From assembly GCF_001189295.1 (NCBI RefSeq), contig NZ_CP012159.1, positions 8,354,501-8,418,500 on the forward strand: DNA of 64,000 bases, in the 5' to 3' direction. This DNA is from Chondromyces crocatus (GTDB lineage Bacteria > Myxococcota_A > Polyangia > Polyangiales > Polyangiaceae). The position numbers and the translations under genes are program-made. The notes beneath the pieces are model-generated. The model was given only the letters and a program-made list of their open reading frames with translations, did not search any database and was not told where the DNA came from. This document shows, piece after piece, positions 17,057 through 25,788 of this stretch (the first letter of the stretch is position 1; each line of letters opens with the position of its first letter).

Positions 17057-18334
17057 GTGGGCTCACCAGAGCAGGATGCGCGGGCCAAGTTCAGAGAGCT
17101 GACCCGGGTCTTCGACCCGATCTACAGGGCCTCGGAGGCCGAAGAGGCGGGCCTCTCGTCGTCCTACGTGCCCGAGGCCCACGGGCATTACCGGCGCCAG
17201 CTCGAAGCCTCGCTCGATCTGAACGACAACGCCAAGCTGCTCGTGGCCGGGCAGCCCGGCTGCGGGAAGACGACGCTGCTCCGGAATGTCGCGCACCAGC
17301 TCCGGCAGGAGGGGCGCGTCGTCGCGGTCGTCGACCTCGAAGCGCAGACCGCCGTGCAGGATCTCGGCTCGGTCGAGATGTACCTGGCCGCGATGGCCGA
17401 GCTGCTCTCCGAGGCGAAGAAGACGGCCACGCGGGTCCCCACCGACGCGCTCGAGAGCTGCCGGAGCTGGCTCGAACGACTCCAGGGGGGTGGCACGGTC
17501 GAAGGGAGTGCCCAGGCGGTCTCCGAGGCGCTCCGCCGGTATCTCTCGGCCCTGCGTGAGAGCCGGATCCTCCGCGACGAGCTGCGACTCCAGGTGAAGC
17601 AGGGCGGAGACGACCCGCTGGAGATCCTGGGACGCCTGCTGCAAGGCCTCGCCGAAGTGCGGCCAGTGGTGATCCTGGACGGCCTGGACAAGCTGCCGCC
17701 GGTACAAGCCCGCCAGACCTTCCTCGACGACAAGCGCAAGCCGATGGCCGAGGCACCGGGGGCCGCAATCCTCACCATCCCCCTGTCGCTGGTCTACGAG
17801 CCGACGTTCAACGTGCTGAGCGAGCGGTACAACAACGCGGACAGCGCCGTGCTGCCGGCGGTACGCCTCTGGGACTTCGACGGCCAGATGCGGAAGCGCA
17901 GGCGCTCGGAGCGGGGGATGGGGATCCTGCAGCGAATCGTCGAAGCGCGGGTCGACCCCATCGACCCGAAGATCGTGCTCCCCGACGCCGTGGACCGCGC
18001 CATCGTGGGCTCGGGCGGAAACATCCGGGAGCTCTCGCGGCTGATGCAGTCGAGCGTGGTGAAAGCCCATGTCCGGCGGGGCAGCTTCATCGAGCCTCAG
18101 GATGTGGAGGCTGCCATCGCGGATCAGCGGGAGTCGTTCCGGCGCTCGTACGATCCCAGGTTCCTGTCCGCGCTCGAGAAGGTGCGGCGGGAGTACCAGC
18201 TCGAAGATCAGGGGGATGTGGTGAAGCAGCTTCTCTATGGACTGTGGGTGATCGAGTACCGGAACGGCATCGCCTGGTACAGCCTGCCGGAGCCGGTGGA
18301 GCAGCTCCTGCAACACCTGGAGCGAGCGCTCTGA
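17057..18334 (+). CDS. P-loop (AAA/STAND-like) ATPase
   Basis: 425 residues, GTG start. A helical N-terminus precedes Walker A GQPGCGKTT (residues 65-73) and Walker B VVILDGLDK (204-212). The following LTIPLSLVYE may hold the sensor strand, and GGNIRELSRLM looks like a sensor-2/lid helix. A C-terminal winged-helix-like part (about 340-425; VVKQLLYGLWVIEYRNGIAWYSLPEPVEQLL) ends the protein. This is the Orc1/Cdc6- or archaeal-ATPase-like architecture seen in many prokaryotic conflict ATPases. The stop overlaps the ATG of the metallophosphoesterase gene (TGATG), so the two products are probably made together. The exact family is not recognised. Confidence 0.8.
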   Translation: MGSPEQDARAKFRELTRVFDPIYRASEAEEAGLSSSYVPEAHGHYRRQLEASLDLNDNAKLLVAGQPGCGKTTLLRNVAHQLRQEGRVVAVVDLEAQTAVQDLGSVEMYLAAMAELLSEAKKTATRVPTDALESCRSWLERLQGGGTVEGSAQAVSEALRRYLSALRESRILRDELRLQVKQGGDDPLEILGRLLQGLAEVRPVVILDGLDKLPPVQARQTFLDDKRKPMAEAPGAAILTIPLSLVYEPTFNVLSERYNNADSAVLPAVRLWDFDGQMRKRRRSERGMGILQRIVEARVDPIDPKIVLPDAVDRAIVGSGGNIRELSRLMQSSVVKAHVRRGSFIEPQDVEAAIADQRESFRRSYDPRFLSALEKVRREYQLEDQGDVVKQLLYGLWVIEYRNGIAWYSLPEPVEQLLQHLERAL

Positions 18335-20484
18335 TGACACCGGAAGATCGACTGGAGGAGCTCCAGGCCCGGCTCCAGCTCGCGCAGGGCTCGGCGACGC
18401 TGCTGTTCGCGATCGTGGAGAGCGACGCGGCGCTGGAGGAGACGCGGCGTGCGTTCCGGTCGCTGCTCACGTCGACCCCCCTCGACGTGGCGGATCTGGG
18501 CGCTTGCGAGCTGCACACGGGCCCTGGGCGCTGGGCCGAGCTGACACGGAGCCGGACGGCGGAGGTGTACCTGCTGTCCGCAGCCCCGCAGGCGCCCTTC
18601 GGGGTCACCGCCTTCGCCGCCCTCCTGAACGCGGAGCGCGAGTTCTTGCGCCAGCTCGCCGGGCCCCTGGTGATGGTGATCTCTCGCGCCACGGAGCAGG
18701 CACTGCGGCACCGGGCGCCGGACTTCGTCACCTGGGCGGCGCAGGCCTACGAGCTACCTCGCGCCGAGACGCTCTCGGCGCTCACGCCGCGGAACGACGA
18801 AGACCCAGGTCCCGCGACGGGCGCGTCCCGAGCGCCGGCAGAGACCCCCATCCGCTTCCTCCACATCTCCGACTTTCACCTGCGGCCACAGCGCGTGAAG
18901 CGCTACGACCAGGATCGGGTCCTCCGGGGGTTGCTCCAGCTCCTGGAGGCGGACCGGGAAGGCTTCCCCCTCGATCTGGTGTTCGTGACCGGGGATCTGG
19001 GCCACGGCGGGAAGGCCGAGGAGTATGCGCTGGCGACCGACTTCCTGCGCACGCTCATGGCCGTGTCCGAGGTGCCTCCTGCCCGCATCTTCGTCGTGCC
19101 CGGCAACCACGACGTGGATCGGGAGGTGGGGCGCTGGCTCCTCCGCTCGCTGTCCAGCGACGAGGAGGCCATCCGGTTCTTCGAGGAAGAGGAGAGCCGG
19201 CGGTTCCACGCGCAGAAGCTCGAAGGCTACCGGAAGAGCCTGACGTCCCTCCTCGGCCCCGACAGAGCGCTGGGCCTCGGGGTCGGGGCGGACGCCGTGG
19301 AGATCGTCGACATCCGTGGAGCGCGGCTCGCCGTCGCCTCGTTCAACTCGGCCTGGTTCGCCCAGGCGGACGACGACCAGGGGCGTCTCTGGCTGGGCGA
19401 GGCGAACGTCGCTGGCGCGGAGGGAAGGATCGCCGATGAAGGCGCGGACTTCGCGATCGCGCTGATGCACCACCCCTTCGATGACCTCCACGAGATCGAG
19501 CGGTGGATGGTGGAGCGCCGCTGCGAGCGGGTGTTCGACCTGGTGCTGCGCGGCCACCTGCACCAGGAGCGCACGCGGTCGATCGTGTCGCAGCGTGGCG
19601 GCTTCGTCGAGGTGGCGGCGCCGGCCGCTTACCAGGGGAGCCAGTGGGCAAACGGCTGCTTCTTCGGCGAGATCAGGCCGCGCGCTCGCAGCGTCACGCT
19701 CCGCCCTTACGCGTACAGCGGGGGCGCCGACCCGTGGGTGCTCGACACCAAGACCTTCCCCGACAGCAGGGCCGACGGCTACTGCCACACGTTCCGCGTC
19801 CCCGAGAAGAAGCGCCTCCGCACGGCCATGGGCAAGAGCCTCTGGAGAGCGGCCGAAGCCACGGTGCTCGCGACACCGCCGGCGATGCGGGAAGCGCTCG
19901 CAGCGCAGCTCGACATCCTGCCTCCTCCCGGGGCCCCCGTGGCGAGCGCCGCACAGGTGACCAAGGGTGTGCACGAGACGCTCCTCCAGGCGACGGCCCA
20001 GAGTCTGCTCCACGACCGCCGCGGTCCCCAGGAAGGACCGGGCATGATCCTGCGCTCGGACCCGCGGTTCCTGGAGAAGGCTCTCTTGCTCGCCGCGCGT
20101 CGAGCCAGGAGCGCCGTGGCGACGAGCGGCCTGGGACGCACGGTGACTGGCCACACCCTGGAGCACCTGTTCTGCAGCGCCCTGGAGGCGGTGGTGGAGG
20201 GCCCCGTCTCGGTGCTCTCGATGTCCCAGAGCGACGATCCCGATGTCCTCATCGGGAGCGAGAAGGACGCCCCCCACCAGCGTGCGGTCATCGAGCTGCG
20301 GCTGGAGGTACGCGGTGACGTGGTGAAGAGTTCCCTCACGCAGCTCGAACGCCATCTGACGGCGTTCCCCGCCGCACACGCCGCGGTGGTGCTGTCGGAT
20401 CTCGCGGCCACCGAGAACACCGCCCCGAGCGTGGAACGGATCGAGAGCCCGACCGGGCGAGAGGTCCTCTTGCTGCGCATGTGA
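18334..20484 (+). CDS. Multidomain metallophosphoesterase partnered with the upstream ATPase
   Basis: 716 residues; the start is set by the TGATG overlap with the ATPase stop. The N-terminal domain (1-145) carries LLNAEREFL near 97 and APDFVTW near 128, a pattern I associate with conflict-system NTPase partners. A calcineurin-like phosphoesterase (173-440) has all metal motifs: D180/H182 (HISDFHL), D221 (GDLGHGG), GNHD 257-260, HH 379-380 and GHLH 407-410. The C-terminal domain (about 570-716) has DPDVLI, IELRLE and a following Gln, arranged like a PD-(D/E)xK nuclease core but with Arg in place of the Lys. It is likely a nuclease or phosphodiesterase effector regulated by the ATPase. This is inference. 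Confidence 0.82.
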   Translation: MTPEDRLEELQARLQLAQGSATLLFAIVESDAALEETRRAFRSLLTSTPLDVADLGACELHTGPGRWAELTRSRTAEVYLLSAAPQAPFGVTAFAALLNAEREFLRQLAGPLVMVISRATEQALRHRAPDFVTWAAQAYELPRAETLSALTPRNDEDPGPATGASRAPAETPIRFLHISDFHLRPQRVKRYDQDRVLRGLLQLLEADREGFPLDLVFVTGDLGHGGKAEEYALATDFLRTLMAVSEVPPARIFVVPGNHDVDREVGRWLLRSLSSDEEAIRFFEEEESRRFHAQKLEGYRKSLTSLLGPDRALGLGVGADAVEIVDIRGARLAVASFNSAWFAQADDDQGRLWLGEANVAGAEGRIADEGADFAIALMHHPFDDLHEIERWMVERRCERVFDLVLRGHLHQERTRSIVSQRGGFVEVAAPAAYQGSQWANGCFFGEIRPRARSVTLRPYAYSGGADPWVLDTKTFPDSRADGYCHTFRVPEKKRLRTAMGKSLWRAAEATVLATPPAMREALAAQLDILPPPGAPVASAAQVTKGVHETLLQATAQSLLHDRRGPQEGPGMILRSDPRFLEKALLLAARRARSAVATSGLGRTVTGHTLEHLFCSALEAVVEGPVSVLSMSQSDDPDVLIGSEKDAPHQRAVIELRLEVRGDVVKSSLTQLERHLTAFPAAHAAVVLSDLAATENTAPSVERIESPTGREVLLLRM

Positions 20485-20491
20485 CGCGCCG

Positions 20492-20522
20492 CGGTGCGAC
20501 TGGACCAACCCTGCTCGCACCG
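20492..20522 (+). terminator. Hairpin after the ATPase/phosphoesterase operon
   Basis: CGGTGCGA/TCGCACCG, a perfect 8-bp stem with a 15-base loop, followed by TTT. It lies 8 bases after the phosphoesterase stop. Confidence 0.4.
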
Positions 20523-20556
20523 TTTCACCCGCCGTCCCCCGTGCTAGGCGTGCGTG

Positions 20557-23500
20557 ATGGAAGTGCTGGCGATCCTGCTCGGCGTCGGCGTCGCGGGGCT
20601 TTTCCTCATCGTGCCCTGGGTCGCCCTCGCTGTCGCTTCCGGCGCCCGCTTCCGCGCGCAAGGGCTGGAGCGACGGGTGCTCTTCCTGGAGCACGAGCTC
20701 TACCGGCTCTCGGAGCAAGCGCGCCTCCAGGCTGCGCAACCCCAGACGGTTCACGCCCCCGCCGACTCGACCCTCCCCGTGGCGGGTACGGCCATCGCCC
20801 CGATCCCGACGCCGGAGATGTCGCCCTCCGGCACTCCACCGTCGCCCACGCAGGTCCCTGTCGGTCCCCACGACGCCGCCGTTCCCGGTCAGCCAGCAGG
20901 AGCGTCCTCGTCGCCACCTCCCGGAGTGCTCACGCCCGAGGACGGCATCCACACCGCCGCGCAGGAGGCAGCCACCTCTCCTGACGGAGCAGCATCCGCC
21001 GAAGGCACTTCGCCTCCCGAAGGCGCCCCTCTCCCGGAGGGCGCGCCTCTCCCCGAAGGCGCTCCTCCTCCCGACGCCTCCCTCCCCGCCGCTCCGCCCT
21101 CCCCCCCCGGAAGTCAGCCGCAGCCGACCCCACGCCCCTCGCTGGAGGAGCAGCTCGGGCTCACCTGGCTCACCCGCGTGGGCGCGGCCGTGTTCCTGCT
21201 CGGTGCCCTTTTCTTCTTCAAGTACGCCGTCGACAACCAGTGGATCGGCCCGGCAGGGCGCGTCGCGGTCGGAGCCGTCGCAGGCATCGGTCTCTTGATC
21301 GCCTCGGAGGTGCTGCGACCGAAGACGCGCCCCGCGTTCGTCCACATCCTGGCAGGCATCGGCATCGCGGTGCTGATGGCCTCGGCATGGTCCAGCGTCG
21401 CCCTGTATCACCTGGTGCCGCCGCCGGTCGCGTTCGCCGCGGCGAGCCTCGTGCTCATCCTCGGCGCAGCGCTCTCGCTGCGGCACCGCGCCGAGGCGCT
21501 CCTGGGCCTGGTGTTGCTCGCGGGCCTCCTGAACCCCATGGTCCTCTCCACGGGTCAAGACCGCGCCTTCGCCCTGTTCACGTACCTCTTCCTGCTCACC
21601 AGCATCACCCAGGGCGTGGCGCTCAAGGCACGCTTCCGGGTGGTCCCGGCGCTCGCCGTGACGGGCGTCGTGGTGCTCTTCCTCGGCTGGTACGCGAAGT
21701 ACTTCGATGTCCGCCCCCCGCACAGCTTCGGGCTGGATGTCCCGGAGCTGCGCGTCGGTGCCTACTTCAAGCTCTCGACCCGCATCGTCCCCATCGTGGC
21801 CGTGGCGCTCTTCGGCGCCCAGTGGGCGGCCCTCGCCCTCCGGCTGCGCTCGCGCAGCGAGAACGGGGACACGCATGCCTCCCGTGGATTCGCGCTGGCC
21901 TCGCTCGTCCTGACCCACGCCGGGGCAGCGCTCCTTCTCTACGATCGTCCGCGCCTCGTCGCGTTCGCAGCGATCGGCCTGGGCATCGCCGCGATCGCGC
22001 TCCTTCGTGCCGTTGCAGCGCAGGCCTGGCTGACGGTGCCGATGGGTGCGGCCTTCATCGCCTTCCTGGCCGTGAGCCATGGCGTGCCCCAGGAACAGCG
22101 CTCGCTGCTCGTGATGCTGCTGGGCGGCTGGACGGCGGTGTACGTCAGCGGCTTCCTCCTCGGGCCTGGCCGACGCGCCCTGGTCACCCCGGCGGGGGCC
22201 GTGGGCGCCAGCGTGGGCGCCGGCCTGTTCGTCATCCTCGCCGGCGTGCAGCTCGTGGCGGCGCGCCCGACGCTGTTCGTCTTCCTCGTCGCGGTCGCAG
22301 CCGCGCTCGTCGCCGCGCTCGCTGCGCGTGCGGGCATGCGCCTCCTCCATCTCCTCGCCGTCCTCTTCACCGCCGTGGCCGTGGGCATCGCCTCCGGGTT
22401 CGCGCGGCGAAAAGGCGTGACGACCGAGTCCGTCGACCCCGTCTTCCTCGCTGCACTCGGCGTGTGGGCGCTCGTCCACCTCGGCGCCGTGGTGGACGAT
22501 GTCGTTCGCCGGAAGTCGGCGATCACCTGGGACATGGTCGTCACCGCCTCGCTCGCCCCCCTCGGCTTCCTGATGGCGGCGCTGACCACCACGGGCGGGA
22601 ACGTGCCCACCTTGCGGGCCCTCCTCACCGCCGCAGCGGGGTGCGCGGATCTCGCGGTGGGCATCTTGCTGTTGCGCGCCACGCAGCAGTGCGAGGGACG
22701 CGCTCAGACCTGGGCCGAGGCGCACGCGCGCCTGTCCCTCCTCCTCGGCCAGGCGCTCGGTCTGTTCGCCGCGGCCATCGCGTTCGCGCTCAGCGGCGCG
22801 ACGGTGACCGTGCTCTGGGCTGCTCTCGGCTGCGTGGCCGCAACGGTGGGCGCGCGCTCGCGCGAGGAGAGGTGGATCCCCTTCGCGGCGCTCCTCTTCT
22901 TCGCAGCCATCCTGCGGCTGCTCGGCGTGGACATCCACGGGACGCAGCAGATGGTGCGCGACTACTTCGTCTCGCAGGGACGCCTGGGTGCGATGACCGT
23001 ACCGGTGCTGCTGAACCCACGCGCCTACGCCCTCGCGGGGCTCTCTGTGGCGCTCCTGCTCTCGGCCTCTCAGCTCGCCCATGCCGCGCGGGCCGGGAAT
23101 GGCCGAGGCCCGTGGCGCTGGAGCTGCCTACTCGCCGTCGTCCTCGGCCACGGAATGTGGATCGCCCTGGCGATCCTTGAGGTCCGCTCGGCCGTGCGCT
23201 CCACGCCCCTGCCCCCTGCCGTTCCCCTGGACCTCGACGAGTGGGTGGTGTTCCGTATGCACGTGGACGCTGCGATCGCAGAGCAAGCAGGCCGCCTGTC
23301 GATGACCACCACGCTGGTGCTCGGCACAGCGGCAGCGGCCCTGCTCGCCATGGGCTTCGCCGCACGCAGCGCCTTGCATCGCTACCTGGGGCTGTTCCTC
23401 TTCCTCGTCACCGTGCTGAAGCTCTCGCTCTGGGACGTCTGGAGCGTGGAGCGCGGCTACCAGATCCTCCTGCTGACGAGCGTCGGCGCCCTCCTGGTCG

Positions 23501-24918
23501 CTGGAGGTTTCCTCTACGCGCGCTTCGGCCAGCGCCTCATGACGCTGATGAGAACGGGCGCGGTCGAACCTGGACCGAGCTCACCTCCCACAAAATCCGT
23601 GGCCAGCGGCGTGATCCTGGTGCTCCTCACCGCCCTCGCCCCCCGGGCCGAGGCACAGCCAGAGATACCCCGCCTGCCCGTCTCCAAGCTCGCCTCGGTG
23701 AGATCGGTCGCCGGCGTCGACGCCCCCGGGGATTACCAGGCGCCGGTCGACCTCGATCTCTACCGCGCCAGCTCCGCCCAGGAGCTCCTCGCCGATGTCC
23801 GCATCGCGGGGCCCGATGGGCGCGAGGTCCCGTACGTCGTGCAGTCCGTGGCGGCTCCCCGCATCGACAGCCCCACGCGCGGAGAGCTGCTCGATCCGAC
23901 CGTGGACGCCGAAGGCATCTCGCGCGCCACCTTCCGCTTGCCACCGAACACCGCGCATTGCCGCGTGAAGCTCGACGTGTCGAGTGGCTCGTTCCTCCTC
24001 CGCGCGCGCGTGGAGACCGGCGATCACCGCGATGCGCTGGGCGTCATCGCGGAAGGCCCCTACATCTACCGGGTCGATCAGCCGGGGGGCCACGTCGAGC
24101 TTCTCGAGATCCCCTACCCGCGCTCGGAGGCGCCGCTCGTGCGGGTGACCCTCCTGCCCGAGCCGGGCGCCCCTACGCCGCAGCTCTACATCCGCGCCGG
24201 CTGGTTCACGTGCTCCGACCCGACGTCGAGCACACCGCCCACGGAGCGGATCGCGCTGACGATCGAGAACATCACCCGCGACGAGCCCTCCAAGACCACC
24301 GTCGTCACCCTGGATGCGGGCCACGAAGGCGTCCCCATCGAGGCGCTCCTGCTCGATGTGGCGACCCCCGAGATGAGCCGGCGCGTCGACGTCGCGGCGA
24401 CCAGCTACCGCGAGGTGTGGCCCTCGATCGGTGGGGGCATGGTCTACCGGATCACGCCCCGCGCCGGCGTGGCCCTGGAATCGACACGGCTGCCCACGCA
24501 GCTCACGCGAAAGCGCTGGTTCCGCCTGACCATCCACGACGGCGACTCGGCGCCCCTCGAGCTGCGCGGCGTGCAAGGTGAGGTGCGGGTGCGTCGGCTC
24601 GTGCTCCGTGCCGACACGCCTGGCGAGCACGCCCTCTACGTGGGCTACCCGAACGCCACCCGACCCCGGTACGACCTGGAGGAGATCCTGGGGCGCGCCG
24701 AGCGCGCCGAGGCTCCCCGCGCCGTGACCCTCGGGCCTCTCGGCAAGAACCCGAAGTTCGGTCAGGACGACGTCTCCCCCTCGCTGCCGATCACCGAACG
24801 GCACCGCGGCTTGATCGGCATCCTCCTCGCCATCTCGCTCGTCGGGCTCTCCCTGTGGGCGGTGATCCTGCTGCGCCGCCCTGCTGCGCGCGAAGACGGC
24901 CCGGACACCAGCGCGTAG
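20557..24918 (+). CDS. DUF2339-DUF3999 fusion, giant multi-spanning membrane protein
   Basis: 1,453 residues from ATG 20557 (a GTG lies directly before it). After one N-terminal helix and a Pro/Ala-rich linker with repeated PEGAPLPEGAP, the segment LEEQLGLTWLTRVGAAVFLLGALFFFKYAVDNQWIGPAGRV marks DUF2339. About 25 hydrophobic helices follow, to about residue 1000. A second signal-like helix then leads into a soluble beta-rich domain (about 1040-1420) with YQAPVDLDLYR and VRIAGPDGREVPYVV, characteristic of DUF3999. A terminal helix (IGILLAISLVGLSLWAVILL) ends the protein. DUF2339 and DUF3999 usually come as neighbouring genes, so here they are fused. The function is unknown; an envelope-polysaccharide role is possible. 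The DUF names are from memory. Confidence 0.85.
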   Translation: MEVLAILLGVGVAGLFLIVPWVALAVASGARFRAQGLERRVLFLEHELYRLSEQARLQAAQPQTVHAPADSTLPVAGTAIAPIPTPEMSPSGTPPSPTQVPVGPHDAAVPGQPAGASSSPPPGVLTPEDGIHTAAQEAATSPDGAASAEGTSPPEGAPLPEGAPLPEGAPPPDASLPAAPPSPPGSQPQPTPRPSLEEQLGLTWLTRVGAAVFLLGALFFFKYAVDNQWIGPAGRVAVGAVAGIGLLIASEVLRPKTRPAFVHILAGIGIAVLMASAWSSVALYHLVPPPVAFAAASLVLILGAALSLRHRAEALLGLVLLAGLLNPMVLSTGQDRAFALFTYLFLLTSITQGVALKARFRVVPALAVTGVVVLFLGWYAKYFDVRPPHSFGLDVPELRVGAYFKLSTRIVPIVAVALFGAQWAALALRLRSRSENGDTHASRGFALASLVLTHAGAALLLYDRPRLVAFAAIGLGIAAIALLRAVAAQAWLTVPMGAAFIAFLAVSHGVPQEQRSLLVMLLGGWTAVYVSGFLLGPGRRALVTPAGAVGASVGAGLFVILAGVQLVAARPTLFVFLVAVAAALVAALAARAGMRLLHLLAVLFTAVAVGIASGFARRKGVTTESVDPVFLAALGVWALVHLGAVVDDVVRRKSAITWDMVVTASLAPLGFLMAALTTTGGNVPTLRALLTAAAGCADLAVGILLLRATQQCEGRAQTWAEAHARLSLLLGQALGLFAAAIAFALSGATVTVLWAALGCVAATVGARSREERWIPFAALLFFAAILRLLGVDIHGTQQMVRDYFVSQGRLGAMTVPVLLNPRAYALAGLSVALLLSASQLAHAARAGNGRGPWRWSCLLAVVLGHGMWIALAILEVRSAVRSTPLPPAVPLDLDEWVVFRMHVDAAIAEQAGRLSMTTTLVLGTAAAALLAMGFAARSALHRYLGLFLFLVTVLKLSLWDVWSVERGYQILLLTSVGALLVAGGFLYARFGQRLMTLMRTGAVEPGPSSPPTKSVASGVILVLLTALAPRAEAQPEIPRLPVSKLASVRSVAGVDAPGDYQAPVDLDLYRASSAQELLADVRIAGPDGREVPYVVQSVAAPRIDSPTRGELLDPTVDAEGISRATFRLPPNTAHCRVKLDVSSGSFLLRARVETGDHRDALGVIAEGPYIYRVDQPGGHVELLEIPYPRSEAPLVRVTLLPEPGAPTPQLYIRAGWFTCSDPTSSTPPTERIALTIENITRDEPSKTTVVTLDAGHEGVPIEALLLDVATPEMSRRVDVAATSYREVWPSIGGGMVYRITPRAGVALESTRLPTQLTRKRWFRLTIHDGDSAPLELRGVQGEVRVRRLVLRADTPGEHALYVGYPNATRPRYDLEEILGRAERAEAPRAVTLGPLGKNPKFGQDDVSPSLPITERHRGLIGILLAISLVGLSLWAVILLRRPAAREDGPDTSA

Positions 24919-25079
24919 CTCGACCTTCCAATGTGCCGACGGAGAGCAGCCAGCCGTCATCGGACCGGGCGCCGCCGGCGCGCTCTTCGGCAGCGGTGCC
25001 GAGCGTGACGCGCTGCTGCACAGCACAGAAGCGCCACCGTCCCATGCAGCACCGTCACGTGGCCGCGCTACGGTGCGTG
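24919..25079. other. Intergenic region with small hairpins
   Basis: TCGGCA/TGCCGA (24987-25002) could terminate the giant membrane-protein gene. The rest should hold the promoter of the first paralogue. No coding signal. Confidence 0.25.
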
Positions 25080-25649
25080 ATGGTGCGGCCCCTCCCCCAC
25101 GTCCTCGTCCAGACACTGGCTCTCGTCACGACGCTCGCTCTCGCCCCGTTGCACCTCTCCACCGCCCACGCGCAGGAGCCCACGCGCGTCGAACGTACCT
25201 GGTACGGCTGGCAGAACCTGATCGGGTTCGGCACGGCGTACGGTCTCCTCGGTGCCGGCGCGTCGGTCGAATCTGGCTCCACTGCGCTCCTGATCGCAGG
25301 CGCCGCGACCTACACGCTCAGCAGCCCCATCATCCACCTCGCGCACGGCAACATGGCCTCCGCAGCCAAGAGCGTGGGGCTCAACGTCGGGTTGCCGCTC
25401 TGCGGAGCAGCCCTCGGCGCCAGCCTGATCTGCGGCACCGGAGGCTGCAAAAGCAGCCGGTTCGGCACGGTCATCTCCGTGCTCACAGGGGCCATTTTGG
25501 CCACGGCGAGCGTGGTGACGGCCACGGTGATCGACGTGTCCTTGCTGGCCCACGAAGAGACCCCGCGCGGCGCTCCCCCGACCCCCAGCGGCCTCGTCCC
25601 CGAGGCGGCCCGCTACCAGCCCATCTTCCAGGCCGGCTGGACCTTCTGA
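25080..25649 (+). CDS. Exported protein of unknown family, tandem paralogue 1 of 5
   Basis: 189 residues. The signal peptide is cleaved near STAHAQ. The mature protein opens with VERTWYGWQNLIGFGTAYGLLG, shared by all five copies, then the motif LSSPIIHLAHGN, two Gly-rich hydrophobic segments, a Cys pair (ICGTGGC), a third hydrophobic segment ending ATVIDVSLLA, and the tail EAARYQPIFQAGWTF. It is the most divergent copy. Ending in an aromatic-x-Phe pattern is reminiscent of outer-membrane proteins, but the hydrophobic segments look helical, so the location is uncertain. No known family recognised. Confidence 0.75.
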   Translation: MVRPLPHVLVQTLALVTTLALAPLHLSTAHAQEPTRVERTWYGWQNLIGFGTAYGLLGAGASVESGSTALLIAGAATYTLSSPIIHLAHGNMASAAKSVGLNVGLPLCGAALGASLICGTGGCKSSRFGTVISVLTGAILATASVVTATVIDVSLLAHEETPRGAPPTPSGLVPEAARYQPIFQAGWTF

Positions 25650-25665
25650 CCCGGATGCGACCGAG

Positions 25666-25684
25666 GCCGTGACCCCCTCACGGC
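25666..25684 (+). terminator. Hairpin between paralogues 1 and 2
   Basis: GCCGTGA/TCACGGC with a CCCCC loop, a perfect 7-bp stem 16 bases after the stop of paralogue 1. No T tract. Confidence 0.4.
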
Positions 25685-25694
25685 GCCACGGACA

Positions 25695-25712
25695 CCGTCA
25701 TCGCGATGACGG
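25695..25712. promoter_or_regulatory. 18-bp perfect palindrome, candidate operator
   Basis: CCGTCATCGCGATGACGG reads the same on both strands. It lies 77 bases upstream of paralogue 2 and just after a terminator-like hairpin. It could be a dimeric repressor site or part of the terminator. Confidence 0.35.
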
Positions 25713-25788
25713 GGAACGACCATTTCACGAAGATCCGACCAGGGTCGCATACCCCACGCAGACACGGTCCCAGGATAGGCTGTGAACG

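Noticed and set aside
18754-23082. Very long antisense open frame (about 1,440 codons)
   Set aside because: It is antisense to two genes with strong motifs, is rich in His/Arg/Glu/Gly low complexity and has no domain. It is a GC-bias shadow.
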